From the NCBI RefSeq assembly GCF_900591205.1, contig NZ_UUPU01000001.1:310001-374000 (forward strand): DNA of 64,000 nucleotides. The letters run 5' to 3'. Position numbers and translations under genes: made by a program. Source of the DNA: Pseudomonas viridiflava (GTDB taxonomy: Bacteria; Pseudomonadota; Gammaproteobacteria; Pseudomonadales; Pseudomonadaceae). Below are positions 11,846 through 19,456 of this stretch, in pieces (the stretch's first letter is position 1; each line of letters opens with the position of its first letter). The notes under the pieces are model-generated. The model was not told where the DNA came from, did no database searches, and saw nothing but the letters and a program-made list of their open reading frames with translations.

Positions 11846-11874
11846 TTGTTGCACTGGGGTCTTTCTGGTATAAA
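11846..11874 (+). promoter_or_regulatory. Sigma-70 promoter for rpmB-rpmG
   Basis: TTGTTG (11846-11851), a 17-base spacer and TATAAA (11869-11874) predict initiation near 11881. That leaves a leader of about 140 nt before the L28 start codon. Confidence 0.65.
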
Positions 11875-11977
11875 GCAGCGCTCTTTTCTAGGGGCCCGGT
11901 TCCTTCGCTTGTAGGTGTAGCCGGTAAGACCCTAAAGAAACGCGGCGCCTGGCGCCAAATGACTGAGAGATTAAGCG

Positions 11978-11998
11978 GCCAACCCATGCCGGGTTGGG
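11978..11998 (+). promoter_or_regulatory. Hairpin in the rpmB leader
   Basis: CCAACCC-ATGCC-GGGTTGG forms a perfect seven-base-pair stem about 25 bases before the rpmB start. It could be a feedback element for ribosomal protein synthesis; that role is inference. Confidence 0.35.
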
Positions 11999-12022
11999 CA
12001 TGTGGTTTTAGAGGGCTGAGGC

Positions 12023-12256
12023 ATGTCGAGAGTCTGTCAAGTTACCGGTAAGGGTCCGGTGACTGGGAATAACATTTCCCACGCAAATAACAAAACCCGT
12101 CGTCGTTTCCTGCCGAACCTGCAGCATCACCGCTTCTGGGTTGAAGAAGAGAAACGTTTTGTTCGCCTGCGTGTATCTGCTAAAGGCATGCGTATCATCG
12201 ACAAGCGTGGCATCACTGTCGTGCTGGCCGAAATCCGTGCCGCTGGCAAGATCTAA
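12023..12256 (+). CDS. rpmB: Large ribosomal subunit protein bL28
   Basis: A 77-residue basic ribosomal protein beginning [20 protein letters not shown], the conserved bL28 start, with the [11 protein letters not shown] motif and C-terminal [16 protein letters not shown]. It has lost the zinc-binding cysteines apart from the single Cys at position 5. It is followed after 11 bases by rpmG, forming the conserved rpmB-rpmG operon that ends at the terminator at 12442-12478. Confidence 0.98.
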   Translation: MSRVCQVTGKGPVTGNNISHANNKTRRRFLPNLQHHRFWVEEEKRFVRLRVSAKGMRIIDKRGITVVLAEIRAAGKI

Positions 12257-12267
12257 GGAGCTCTATC

Positions 12268-12423
12268 ATGCGTGAATTGATTCGAATGATCTCTAGCGCC
12301 GGTACTGGTCACTTCTACACTACCGACAAGAACAAGCGTACTACCCCGGACAAGCTCGAAAAGAAAATGTTCGACCCGCGCGTTCGCAAGCACGTGATCT
12401 ACAAAGAAGGCAAAATCAAGTAA
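12268..12423 (+). CDS. rpmG: Large ribosomal subunit protein bL33
   Basis: A 51-residue protein ([19 protein letters not shown], ending [11 protein letters not shown]). It is the cysteine-free C-minus form of bL33: none of the CXXC pairs of zinc-binding paralogues are present, so expression should not depend on zinc. AAGGAG lies seven bases before the ATG. It is the second gene of the rpmB-rpmG operon. Confidence 0.97.
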   Translation: MRELIRMISSAGTGHFYTTDKNKRTTPDKLEKKMFDPRVRKHVIYKEGKIK

Positions 12424-12441
12424 TTGATTTTCCTCCTTGTG

Positions 12442-12478
12442 AAAAAAAGCCCGTCTCTCACGAGTCGGGCTTTTTTTT
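12442..12478 (+). terminator. Intrinsic terminator of rpmB-rpmG
   Basis: AAAGCCCG and CGGGCTTT arms with a 12-base loop followed by a run of eight T, 18 bases after the rpmG stop. The A-run on the left arm lets it also work for the convergent cupin gene. Confidence 0.9.
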
Positions 12479-12494
12479 GCCGGCGATTTGCTGA

Positions 12495-12857
12495 TCAGGC
12501 TTTCTGCTCGAACACCACGTAGATCTTGCGGCACGGCTCCAGCACTTCCCAGGTGCCGCTGAACCCGGCGGGAATCACGAAGCGGTCGCCGGCGCGCAAG
12601 GTCTTGGCGTTACCCTCGGCATCGCGCAGCACGGAAACACCCTGCACAATTTCGCAGTACTCGTGCTCGGTATAGTTGACCTTCCACTGCCCGACCTCAC
12701 CTTCCCAGACCCCGGCACTCATCTGGCCGCAAGGGCTGTTGTAGTGGTTATAAATTGTCTGTTCAGGGTCGCCCTTGAGGATTTTTTCGGCGGCAGGCCG
12801 GTAGCGGTCGGGGGCGGTGCTGGCTTGGCTGAAGTCGACGATGTCCTGGATGCTCAT
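12495..12857 (-). CDS. Cupin domain protein, candidate polyamine-regulon member
   Basis: A 120-residue single-domain cupin of the Cupin_3 type. The second half holds the beta-barrel motifs: NYTEHEYCEIVQGVSVL and AGDRFVIPAGFSGTWEVLE. The histidine set usual for metal cupins is only partly present. Function unknown to me; similar small cupins occur next to amine-derived aldehyde dehydrogenases. It is divergent from kauB, and an 18-bp PuuR-like operator lies 44 bases upstream of its start, closer to this gene than to kauB. That suggests coregulation with polyamine catabolism (inference). Confidence 0.8.
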   Translation of the reverse strand: MSIQDIVDFSQASTAPDRYRPAAEKILKGDPEQTIYNHYNSPCGQMSAGVWEGEVGQWKVNYTEHEYCEIVQGVSVLRDAEGNAKTLRAGDRFVIPAGFSGTWEVLEPCRKIYVVFEQKA

Positions 12858-12900
12858 GTGCGTGTCCCGTCTGGCCTGCGGTTGGAGAGCCCAAAGTCTA

Positions 12901-12918
12901 TGTTTATTAAAATGAACA
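12901..12918. promoter_or_regulatory. PauR/PuuR-like operator between the cupin gene and kauB
   Basis: TGTTTATTAAAATGAACA is a near-perfect dyad (TGTTnATTnnAATnAACA). Its right part, AATGAACA, equals the end of the E. coli PuuR recognition sequence as I recall it (AAAATATAATGAACA). PauR, encoded at 24873-25421, is the Pseudomonas relative of PuuR. On the minus strand a TTGACA lies at 12948-12943, so the operator falls within or next to the cupin promoter. Confidence 0.6.
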
Positions 12919-13087
12919 TCGCAAGGGCGTTTACCGGGGTTATGTCAAATATATTGAAACTCCCCCAGTCGCTGGTTTAGGGTGGCAGCTGCCTTGAGCC
13001 GAACAGCAGGCTGGCCGGGCAAGAATTCTTTGAGGCTGCCGGGGGACATCGCCTGGCCCTTGTATTCAACAAGAGGAGGACACTCGC

Positions 13088-14581
13088 ATGACCACCCTGA
13101 CCCGTGCCGACTGGGAACAACGCGCCAAGGATCTGAAGATCGAAGGCCGCGCCTATATCAATGGCGAATACACCGCCGCCGTTTCCGGTGACACGTTCGA
13201 ATGCATCAGCCCGGTCGATGGCCGTCTGTTGGCCACCGTTGCCAGCTGTGACGCCGCCGACGCCCAGCGCGCCGTAGAAAATGCCCGCGCTACCTTCAAT
13301 TCCGGTGTCTGGTCGCGCCTCGCGCCGGCCAAACGCAAAGCAACCATGATCCGTTTCGCGGCGCTGCTCAAGGCCAATGCCGAAGAGCTGGCGTTGCTCG
13401 AAACCCTGGACATGGGCAAGCCGATCAGCGACTCCCTGGGCATCGACGTCCCCGGCGCAGCCAATGCGCTGAGCTGGAGCGGTGAGGCCATCGACAAGAT
13501 TTATGACGAAGTTGCGGCCACCCCGCATGATCAACTGGGCTTGGTGACCCGCGAGCCGGTGGGCGTTGTCGGCGCGATCGTGCCGTGGAACTTCCCGCTG
13601 ATGATGGCCTGCTGGAAGCTGGGGCCTGCGCTGTCGACCGGTAACTCGGTGATCCTCAAGCCGTCTGAAAAATCCCCGCTGACCGCCATCCGCATCGCAG
13701 CCCTGGCCGTTGAAGCCGGTATTCCAAAAGGCGTGTTCAACGTGCTGCCGGGCTACGGTCACACCGTGGGCAACGCGCTGGCGCTGCACATGGACGTCGA
13801 CACCCTGGTATTCACCGGCTCCACCAAGATCGCCAAGCAACTGTTGATTCGCTCCGGCGAGTCGAACATGAAGCGCGTGTGGCTGGAAGCGGGTGGCAAG
13901 AGCCCGAACATCGTGTTCGCCGACGCGCCGGACCTGCAAGCCGCCGCCGAATCCGCCGCCGGTGCCATCGCCTTCAACCAGGGCGAAGTCTGCACCGCCG
14001 GTTCGCGCCTGCTGGTGGAGCGCTCCATCAAGGATAAATTCCTGCCGCTGGTGATCGAGGCCCTCAAAGGCTGGAAGCCAGGCAACCCGCTGGACCCGGC
14101 GACCAACGTCGGTGCGCTGGTGGACACCCAGCAGATGAACACCGTGCTGTCGTACATCGAAGCTGGCCACGCCGACGGCGCCAAACTGGTGGCGGGCGGC
14201 AAGCGCACCCTGGAAGAAACCGGTGGCACTTACGTTGAGCCGACGATTTTCGACGGCGTGACCAACGCGATGAAGATCGCCCAGGAAGAGATCTTCGGCC
14301 CAGTGCTGTCGGTGATCACTTTCGACAGCGCCGAAGAAGCCATCGCCATCGCCAACGACACCCAATACGGCCTGGCCGCAGCAGTGTGGACGGCGGACAT
14401 CTCCAAGGCACACCTGACCGCCAAGGCTTTGCGCGCCGGTAGCGTGTGGGTCAACCAGTACGATGGCGGCGACATGACCGCGCCGTTTGGTGGCTTCAAG
14501 CAGTCGGGCAACGGCCGTGACAAGTCGCTGCACGCATTCGACAAGTACACCGAGCTGAAGGCGACCTGGATCAAGCTGTAA
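13088..14581 (+). CDS. kauB: NAD-dependent aldehyde dehydrogenase of polyamine catabolism (KauB/PauC type)
   Basis: A 497-residue aldehyde dehydrogenase. The catalytic Glu lies in LEAGGKS (about residue 267) and the catalytic Cys in GEVCTAGSR (about 301); the cofactor motif FTGSTKIAK and the PWNFPL segment are present. In P. aeruginosa the gene at this location (kauB/pauC, PA5312) oxidises 4-guanidinobutyraldehyde and gamma-glutamyl-aminobutyraldehyde, and E. coli PuuC is the counterpart. The start has an AGGAGG box at 13074-13079. The leader sequence AACAAGAGGAGGA overlapping it resembles A-rich Hfq/Crc targets. Substrate range is inferred from synteny. Confidence 0.87.
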   Translation: MTTLTRADWEQRAKDLKIEGRAYINGEYTAAVSGDTFECISPVDGRLLATVASCDAADAQRAVENARATFNSGVWSRLAPAKRKATMIRFAALLKANAEELALLETLDMGKPISDSLGIDVPGAANALSWSGEAIDKIYDEVAATPHDQLGLVTREPVGVVGAIVPWNFPLMMACWKLGPALSTGNSVILKPSEKSPLTAIRIAALAVEAGIPKGVFNVLPGYGHTVGNALALHMDVDTLVFTGSTKIAKQLLIRSGESNMKRVWLEAGGKSPNIVFADAPDLQAAAESAAGAIAFNQGEVCTAGSRLLVERSIKDKFLPLVIEALKGWKPGNPLDPATNVGALVDTQQMNTVLSYIEAGHADGAKLVAGGKRTLEETGGTYVEPTIFDGVTNAMKIAQEEIFGPVLSVITFDSAEEAIAIANDTQYGLAAAVWTADISKAHLTAKALRAGSVWVNQYDGGDMTAPFGGFKQSGNGRDKSLHAFDKYTELKATWIKL

Positions 14582-14599
14582 GCAACGCCGCCGGTCAAA

Positions 14600-14704
14600 T
14601 GTGGGGGCTGGCTTGTGTGGGAGCTGGCTTGCCTGCGATGCATTCACCTCAGTGTGTCAGTCACACCTTGGTGATGCTATCGCAGGCAAGCCAGCTCCCA
14701 CACT
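14600..14704. repeat. REPIN with a partially duplicated left head
   Basis: Two inverted REPs (TGTGGGAGCTGGCTTGCC... and its complement) enclose a short centre after kauB. The left end carries an extra truncated copy, ATGTGGGGGCTGGCTTG, directly in front of the full head, giving a head-to-tail partial duplication. Confidence 0.85.
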
Positions 14705-14744
14705 GTTTTGTGTCACCTTAAAAATTATCCGCAGGAGCGTGGAA

Positions 14745-15887
14745 ATGCGTTGGGCGACTTATTTCGCCGTGCTGGCCTCGGTACTCAGCGTCGGGCTGGC
14801 CTTGGGCGTCAGCATGCCGCTGGTGTCACTGCGCCTGGAAGGCTGGGGCTATGGCAGTTTCGCCATCGGCGTGATGGCGGCAATGCCGGCCTTCGGCGTG
14901 CTGCTAGGCGCCAAGGTCTCCAGCCGCATGGCCTCCTGGCTCGGCACCGCCAACCTGATGCGCCTGTGCCTGTGGGCCGGGGCGGTGTCTATCGGCTTGC
15001 TCGCGATACTGCCCAGCTACCCGGTGTGGCTGGTGTTGCGGCTGATGATCGGGGTGATCCTGACCATCGTGTTTATCCTTGGCGAAAGCTGGATCAACCA
15101 GTTGGTGGTGGAGCAGTGGCGCGGCCGGCTGGTGGCGCTGTATGGCTGCAGTTACGCCTTGAGCCAGCTGTCGGGGCCACTGCTGTTGGGGCTGATCGGC
15201 ACCGATCATGACTACGGTTTCTGGGTCGGCGTGGGCCTGCTGATAGTCGCGCCGCTGTTGCTGCTGGGACGCTCCGGCGCACCGAGCGCCGAGTCATTCA
15301 GTGTGACCTTCGCGCAACTCTGGCGTTTCTGCCTGAGCCTGCCGGCGATTGCCTGGGCAGTGGCGCTGTTCGCCGCGTTCGAGGCGATGATTCTGACGCT
15401 GTTGCCGGTGTATTGCCTGCAACAAGGCTTCACTGCCGAGGTGGCCTTGGCGATGGTCAGTACGGTGGTGGTCGGCGATGCATTGCTGCAACTGCCGATC
15501 GGCGCGCTGGCCGATTACCTGCCGCGGCGTACGCTGTTTCTGGGGTGTGCGGCGCTGTTGCTGGCGTCGAGCCTGGCGATTCCGCTGTTGATGCACACGC
15601 CGTTGATCTGGCCGGTGTGGGTGCTGTTCGGCGCCAGTGCCGGAGGCTTGTTTACCCTGTCGCTGATCCTGATCGGCGAGCGCTACCGCGACGATGCGCT
15701 GGTGCGCGCCAACGCCCATGTGGCGCAGCTATGGGGTATCGGTTGCCTGATCGGGCCGCTGGTGGCTGGCGCGGGCAGCCAGTGGATCAGCGGGCATGCA
15801 CTGCCGTGGCTGATGGCGGCGGGGGCGTTGGGGTTGGTGGTGTTGTTGCTGCGCCAAGGTGCCTTCGGCGCAGCACAGCCCGCCTGA
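14745..15887 (+). CDS. MFS transporter
   Basis: A 380-residue, very hydrophobic protein with about 12 predicted membrane segments and the short loop RMASWLG after TM2 in the place of MFS motif A. It resembles the YcaD/CynX-like group of small bacterial MFS carriers. The ATG at 14745 follows a GCAGGAGCG ribosome-binding site; an upstream in-frame ATG at 14601 would translate through the REPIN and is rejected. It follows kauB on the same strand, but the REPIN between them may separate the transcripts. Substrate unknown; export or uptake of an amine-related compound is only a possibility. Confidence 0.85.
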   Translation: MRWATYFAVLASVLSVGLALGVSMPLVSLRLEGWGYGSFAIGVMAAMPAFGVLLGAKVSSRMASWLGTANLMRLCLWAGAVSIGLLAILPSYPVWLVLRLMIGVILTIVFILGESWINQLVVEQWRGRLVALYGCSYALSQLSGPLLLGLIGTDHDYGFWVGVGLLIVAPLLLLGRSGAPSAESFSVTFAQLWRFCLSLPAIAWAVALFAAFEAMILTLLPVYCLQQGFTAEVALAMVSTVVVGDALLQLPIGALADYLPRRTLFLGCAALLLASSLAIPLLMHTPLIWPVWVLFGASAGGLFTLSLILIGERYRDDALVRANAHVAQLWGIGCLIGPLVAGAGSQWISGHALPWLMAAGALGLVVLLLRQGAFGAAQPA

Positions 15888-15902
15888 CTGGAATGCGCTC
15901 AA

Positions 15903-15994
15903 CTGTGGGAGCTGGCTTGCCTGCGATAGCGGTGGGTCAGCCAGGCATTCATTACCTGACAATCCGCTATCGCGGGCAAGCCCGGCTCCCACAG
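15903..15994. repeat. REPIN between MFS gene and phospholipase-D gene
   Basis: Inverted arms CTGTGGGAGCTGGCTTGCC and GGCAAGCCCGGCTCCCACAG with a centre of about 45 bases, filling the gap between two convergent stop codons. The arms differ by a few substitutions (GCTGGC versus GCCGGG). Confidence 0.87.
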
Positions 15995-16010
15995 TAAAGT
16001 TGCGTTGCTC

Positions 16011-17582
16011 CTAGAGCATGCGCTCAAGGCCAACGCTGGTGGCGAACCAGGCATTGAAGCGCCGCCACCAACTGCCGGGTTCGCGGGTCAGGGTGTGCAG
16101 TTGCCCGTTATCTTCGGTTACCCACACCACCTGGCCGTCCTGCAATTTCGCTTCATAGCTCAAGGCCGGGGCCATGCCTTGCAGTGCCAGGTTGCGCACG
16201 TGTTCGGCCAGCTCGGGGCTGTCCACCAGCACCCCGACTTCGGTGTTCCACAGCACCGAACGTGGGTCGAAGTTGAATGAGCCGATAAACGATTTGGTCC
16301 GATCAAAGATCATCGCCTTGCTGTGCAGGCTGGAGTCCGAGCCACGGAAGGTGCCGCGCCGAAACAGGTGCGGCCCGCTGCCTGCGCTGGGGTCGCCGGG
16401 TTGGCGGCGCAATTCATAGAGTTTTACCCCGTGCTCCAGCAGCGCCTTGCGATAAGGCGCATAACCGCCATGCACGGCCGGTACGTCGGTGGCTTCCAGG
16501 GCGTTGGTCAGCAGGCTCACCGACACGCCGGCATCGGCGCGGCCGGTCAGGTACACCAGCCCCGGTTGCCCCGGTACGAAATACGCTGAAATCATCATCA
16601 GCTCATGGTTGACGCCTTCCAGCTCCGGCGCCAGCTGAGTGGTGAGCAGTAATCGAGGGTCCGGGTCGGCCTTGGCCAGTACCTTGCTCGGCGCGTCCCA
16701 CAGGGCCTGGTTCCAGGCCCAGATCAGCTCGCGGCGCCAGGTGTCCATGCGCGGCTGGGTCTGGTAGGTGCGCAGGCGGTTGTAGAGCGCGTGGTTCTGC
16801 TGGCGCGACTCGGCCAGCGAGTCTTGCAGGCGCACGCGTGCGGCGGCCAGGTCGCCCCTGGATGGGCTGTTGGAGACGAAGTCATCAATGGGTTTGCTCA
16901 GCGCACTGTTCCAGTACTGATCAAAACTGTGTCCGAGCTGCTCGGCCACCGGGCCCACACTGAGCATGTCGATATCGGTGAAATTAAGGTTGGGCTCAGC
17001 GTCGAAATATTCATCGCCCAGGTTGCGCCCGCCGACGATCGCTACGCTGTTGTCCGCCAGCCACAGCTTGTTGTGCATGCGCCGGTGTTGCAACGACAGG
17101 TTGAACAACCGCCCCATGGCCCGCGTCACGCCGGTGCTGCGCCCCAGGTGCAGCGGGTTGAACAGGCGGATTTCGATCTGTGGGTGGGCGGCGAGGGTCG
17201 CGATGATCTGGTCGAGGCCGTCGCTGGTGGTGTCATCCAGCAGGATGCGCACGCGCACGCCGCGGTCGGCGGCCTTGAGCAGTTCATCCACCAGCATGCG
17301 CGTGCTGATACCGTCGTGGACAATGTAGTACTGCAAGTCGAGGCTGGTCTGGGCGTTGCGGATCAGCTCGGCACGGGCCATGAAGGCTTCGCTGCTGTTG
17401 GGCAGCAGGCGAAAGCCTGAGCGCCCCTGATACGGCGCCGCCTGGGCCTGGATCGAGCGGCCGAAGGAGGATTGCGCGGCGGGCAGGGCGTCGCTGGGGA
17501 TGCGCGGTGTCGGCGCGGTGGCGCAGCCGCCCAGGGCCAGGGCGCCCAGCAGGAAAAACGGTAAAAGCCGTCGAATCATCAA
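16011..17582 (-). CDS. Phospholipase D family lipoprotein (ClsC-like)
   Basis: A 523-residue protein with a lipoprotein signal peptide ending LALGGC (lipidated Cys about residue 20). Two HKD motifs are intact: HNKLWLAD (His about 170) and HSKAMIFD (His about 420), each followed by the G-G/S-x-N segment, so phosphatidyl transfer or hydrolysis is likely. Closest in layout to E. coli ClsC (YmdC), a cardiolipin synthase, but with a lipobox instead of a cytoplasmic start. Asp in place of Lys at +2 after the Cys is absent (Ala follows), favouring outer-membrane sorting. It is convergent with the MFS gene; no ymdB partner is adjacent. Confidence 0.87.
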   Translation of the reverse strand: MMIRRLLPFFLLGALALGGCATAPTPRIPSDALPAAQSSFGRSIQAQAAPYQGRSGFRLLPNSSEAFMARAELIRNAQTSLDLQYYIVHDGISTRMLVDELLKAADRGVRVRILLDDTTSDGLDQIIATLAAHPQIEIRLFNPLHLGRSTGVTRAMGRLFNLSLQHRRMHNKLWLADNSVAIVGGRNLGDEYFDAEPNLNFTDIDMLSVGPVAEQLGHSFDQYWNSALSKPIDDFVSNSPSRGDLAAARVRLQDSLAESRQQNHALYNRLRTYQTQPRMDTWRRELIWAWNQALWDAPSKVLAKADPDPRLLLTTQLAPELEGVNHELMMISAYFVPGQPGLVYLTGRADAGVSVSLLTNALEATDVPAVHGGYAPYRKALLEHGVKLYELRRQPGDPSAGSGPHLFRRGTFRGSDSSLHSKAMIFDRTKSFIGSFNFDPRSVLWNTEVGVLVDSPELAEHVRNLALQGMAPALSYEAKLQDGQVVWVTEDNGQLHTLTREPGSWWRRFNAWFATSVGLERML

Positions 17583-17641
17583 GGGCGCTGCTTCCAGGTC
17601 AGGGCGGTTGTGGGCATATGACGGCTAATTCCCGCGAAAGG

Positions 17642-19066
17642 TCAGTCGGCAACCTCGGCGAGCATCTTGATCGCCGCTGCGCCGACCTTGCGCACCGCTT
17701 CTTCAATTTGTGGGGTTGGCTTGGCAGCGTAGTTCATGCGCAGGCAGTTTCGGTACTTGCCCGATGCAGAAAAGATGCTGCCTACGGCCACTTGTACGCC
17801 TTGTTCCACCAGTACCCGGTTGAGCTTGAGGGTGTCGAAGCCTTCCGGCAGCTCGACCCACAGCATGAAACTGCCTTGAGGCCGGCTGGCGCGTGTGCCC
17901 GCCGGGAAGTAACGGCTGACCCAATCGAGCATCAAGTCGCGATTGCGCTGGTATTGGGTGCGCATCCGCCGCAAATGCGGTTCGAAATGCCCGCCCTTGA
18001 GGAATTCGGCAATCGCGATCTGCGGCTGGGTGGCGGTCGAGCCGGTGCTGATGTACTTCATGTGCAACACCCGCTCAAGGTAACGCCCCGGTGCGACCCA
18101 GCCAATGCGCAGGCCCGGCGCCAGGGTTTTCGAGAACGAGCTGCACAGCAGCACGCGGCCGTCTTCGTCGAAGGATTTGATGGTGCGCGGGCGCGGGTAG
18201 CTGTAGGCCAATTCGCCATACACATCGTCTTCGATAATCGCCACGTCAAAGCGTTGGGCCAGGGTCAGCAAGGCGCGTTTGCGCGCCTCGGGCATGATGT
18301 AGCCCAGCGGGTTATTGCAGTTGGGGGTGAGCTGGATGACCTTGATCGGCCACTGTTCCAGCGCCAGTTCCAGGGCTTCGAGGCTGATGCCGGTGAGCGG
18401 GTCGGTGGGGATTTCCAGGGCCTTCATGCCCAGGCCCTTGAGGGTCTGCATGGCGCCGTGGAAGCTCGGCGAGTCCACGGCGACGATATCGCCCGGCTCG
18501 CAAATCGCGTGGATGCTGGCGGACAGCGCCTCATGGCACCCGGTGGTGATCACGATATCTTCAGCGGTCAGCTGACAGCCGGAATCCAGTGACAGTCGGG
18601 CGATTTGCTCACGCAGTTCCATACAGCCGAGGATGTTGTCGTAATACAGCCCCGGCAGATCCTGGCGCCGACTCACGCGAGCGAGGCTGCGCAGCAAGGG
18701 TTTGAGGGTTGGAGACAATACATCCGGCATGCCACGGCCCATCTGTATGACGTCTTTGCGCGGCACTGCGCGAATCAACTCCAGTACCTGGTCCCATTGC
18801 GAAATTTCCACCGGGCGTTGGGCCGGGCGACCTACCTCGGGCAGTGCCGGCAGCTCCCGGCCGACGGGCACAAAGTAGCCCGACTTGGGCTTGGGCATTG
18901 CCAGGCCGTTGTCTTCCAGCAACCGGTAAGCCTGCTGCACGGTGCTCAGGCTGACCCCGTGTTCCACGCTCAGTGCGCGTACCGAGGGCAGCCGGTCGCC
19001 GGGGCGATAGAAGCCCTGTTCGATACGCGTGCCTAATAATTCGGCGAGGTTGACGTAAAGCGTCAT
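17642..19066 (-). CDS. MocR-type regulator (GntR winged helix fused to aminotransferase fold)
   Basis: A 474-residue fusion. Residues 1-70 form a GntR winged helix (GFYRPGDRLPSVRALSVEHGVSL); from about 95 on lies a type I PLP aminotransferase domain with the cofactor Lys in SSFSKTLAPGLRIGW. MocR proteins use PLP plus a small amine or amino acid as effector. An ATG at 19066 starts directly before the winged helix and has a GGAG box; the upstream ATG at 19123 lies in the likely operator region. It is divergent from the DUF1127 gene, with inverted repeats between them. Confidence 0.87.
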   Translation of the reverse strand: MTLYVNLAELLGTRIEQGFYRPGDRLPSVRALSVEHGVSLSTVQQAYRLLEDNGLAMPKPKSGYFVPVGRELPALPEVGRPAQRPVEISQWDQVLELIRAVPRKDVIQMGRGMPDVLSPTLKPLLRSLARVSRRQDLPGLYYDNILGCMELREQIARLSLDSGCQLTAEDIVITTGCHEALSASIHAICEPGDIVAVDSPSFHGAMQTLKGLGMKALEIPTDPLTGISLEALELALEQWPIKVIQLTPNCNNPLGYIMPEARKRALLTLAQRFDVAIIEDDVYGELAYSYPRPRTIKSFDEDGRVLLCSSFSKTLAPGLRIGWVAPGRYLERVLHMKYISTGSTATQPQIAIAEFLKGGHFEPHLRRMRTQYQRNRDLMLDWVSRYFPAGTRASRPQGSFMLWVELPEGFDTLKLNRVLVEQGVQVAVGSIFSASGKYRNCLRMNYAAKPTPQIEEAVRKVGAAAIKMLAEVAD

Positions 19067-19104
19067 GGCGGTCGCTCCGGGATACCAGTACAGATAGGCG
19101 GAAA

Positions 19105-19171
19105 ATACAGGATTCAGCCGCACATAGGCAGTCTCTGTATGGATTTAATAAAGGTTGGTTGAATCTGTAAT
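19105..19171. promoter_or_regulatory. Inverted repeat pair between MocR and DUF1127 genes
   Basis: ATACAGGATTCAG (19105-19117) and TTGAATCTGTAAT (19159-19171) are near-perfect inverted copies about 41 bases apart; an additional CAGTACAGAT lies at 19087-19096. Spaced repeats of this kind are typical of MocR operators. Binding by the adjacent regulator is inference. Confidence 0.45.
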
Positions 19172-19231
19172 GGTTTTGTCCGCTCGCCGATCCTAGTCAC
19201 TCATGGCAACAGGCAAATGAGGGGCAACACA

Positions 19232-19456
19232 ATGAACGGCATGAGCGATGTGCGGCTGATGTTACACAGTCAGGAATTGCAGGCGGGGCAGGAGCGGGCG
19301 ACGTCGCCACGTGATATCAGCCGCTGGCGCCTGTTCTGGCACCGCCGTCACACGCGCAAGGCCCTGCTGCATTTGACCCGCGAGCAATTACGCGACGTCG
19401 GGTTGAGCGCCGAACAGGCGCGCCAGGAAGGCTTGAAACCGTTCTGGCGCGATTGA
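19232..19456 (+). CDS. DUF1127 domain protein
   Basis: A 74-residue basic protein. The C-terminal 45 residues are the DUF1127 domain: RHTRKALLHLTREQLRDVGLS followed by ARQEGLKPFWRD. Such arginine-rich small proteins have been tied to RNA binding, phosphate and C1 metabolism in alphaproteobacteria; function in Pseudomonas is unclear. The ATG at 19232 follows GAGGGG at a good distance; an ATG at 19217 has no such box. It is divergent from the MocR regulator and convergent with the pauB-type gene; these stop codons abut (19456/19457). Confidence 0.82.
   Translation: MNGMSDVRLMLHSQELQAGQERATSPRDISRWRLFWHRRHTRKALLHLTREQLRDVGLSAEQARQEGLKPFWRD

Larger units (their letters stand above)
11565..12022. 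other. Long intergenic region with the rpmB promoter and leader
   Basis: This 458-bp gap separates the start of the peptide-binding-protein gene from rpmB. I see no credible gene in it. The left part holds upstream sequence for the minus-strand gene without a promoter I can call; the right part holds a strong sigma-70 promoter and a structured leader of about 140 nt. Confidence 0.7.

Noticed and set aside
12977..14647. A 556-codon open frame opposite kauB
   Set aside because: Antisense shadow; the plus-strand aldehyde dehydrogenase has full catalytic motifs.
15729..15992. Small frames translating through REPIN sequence
   Set aside because: They are read from REP palindromes and recur at unrelated REPINs, so they reflect repeat sequence and not genes.
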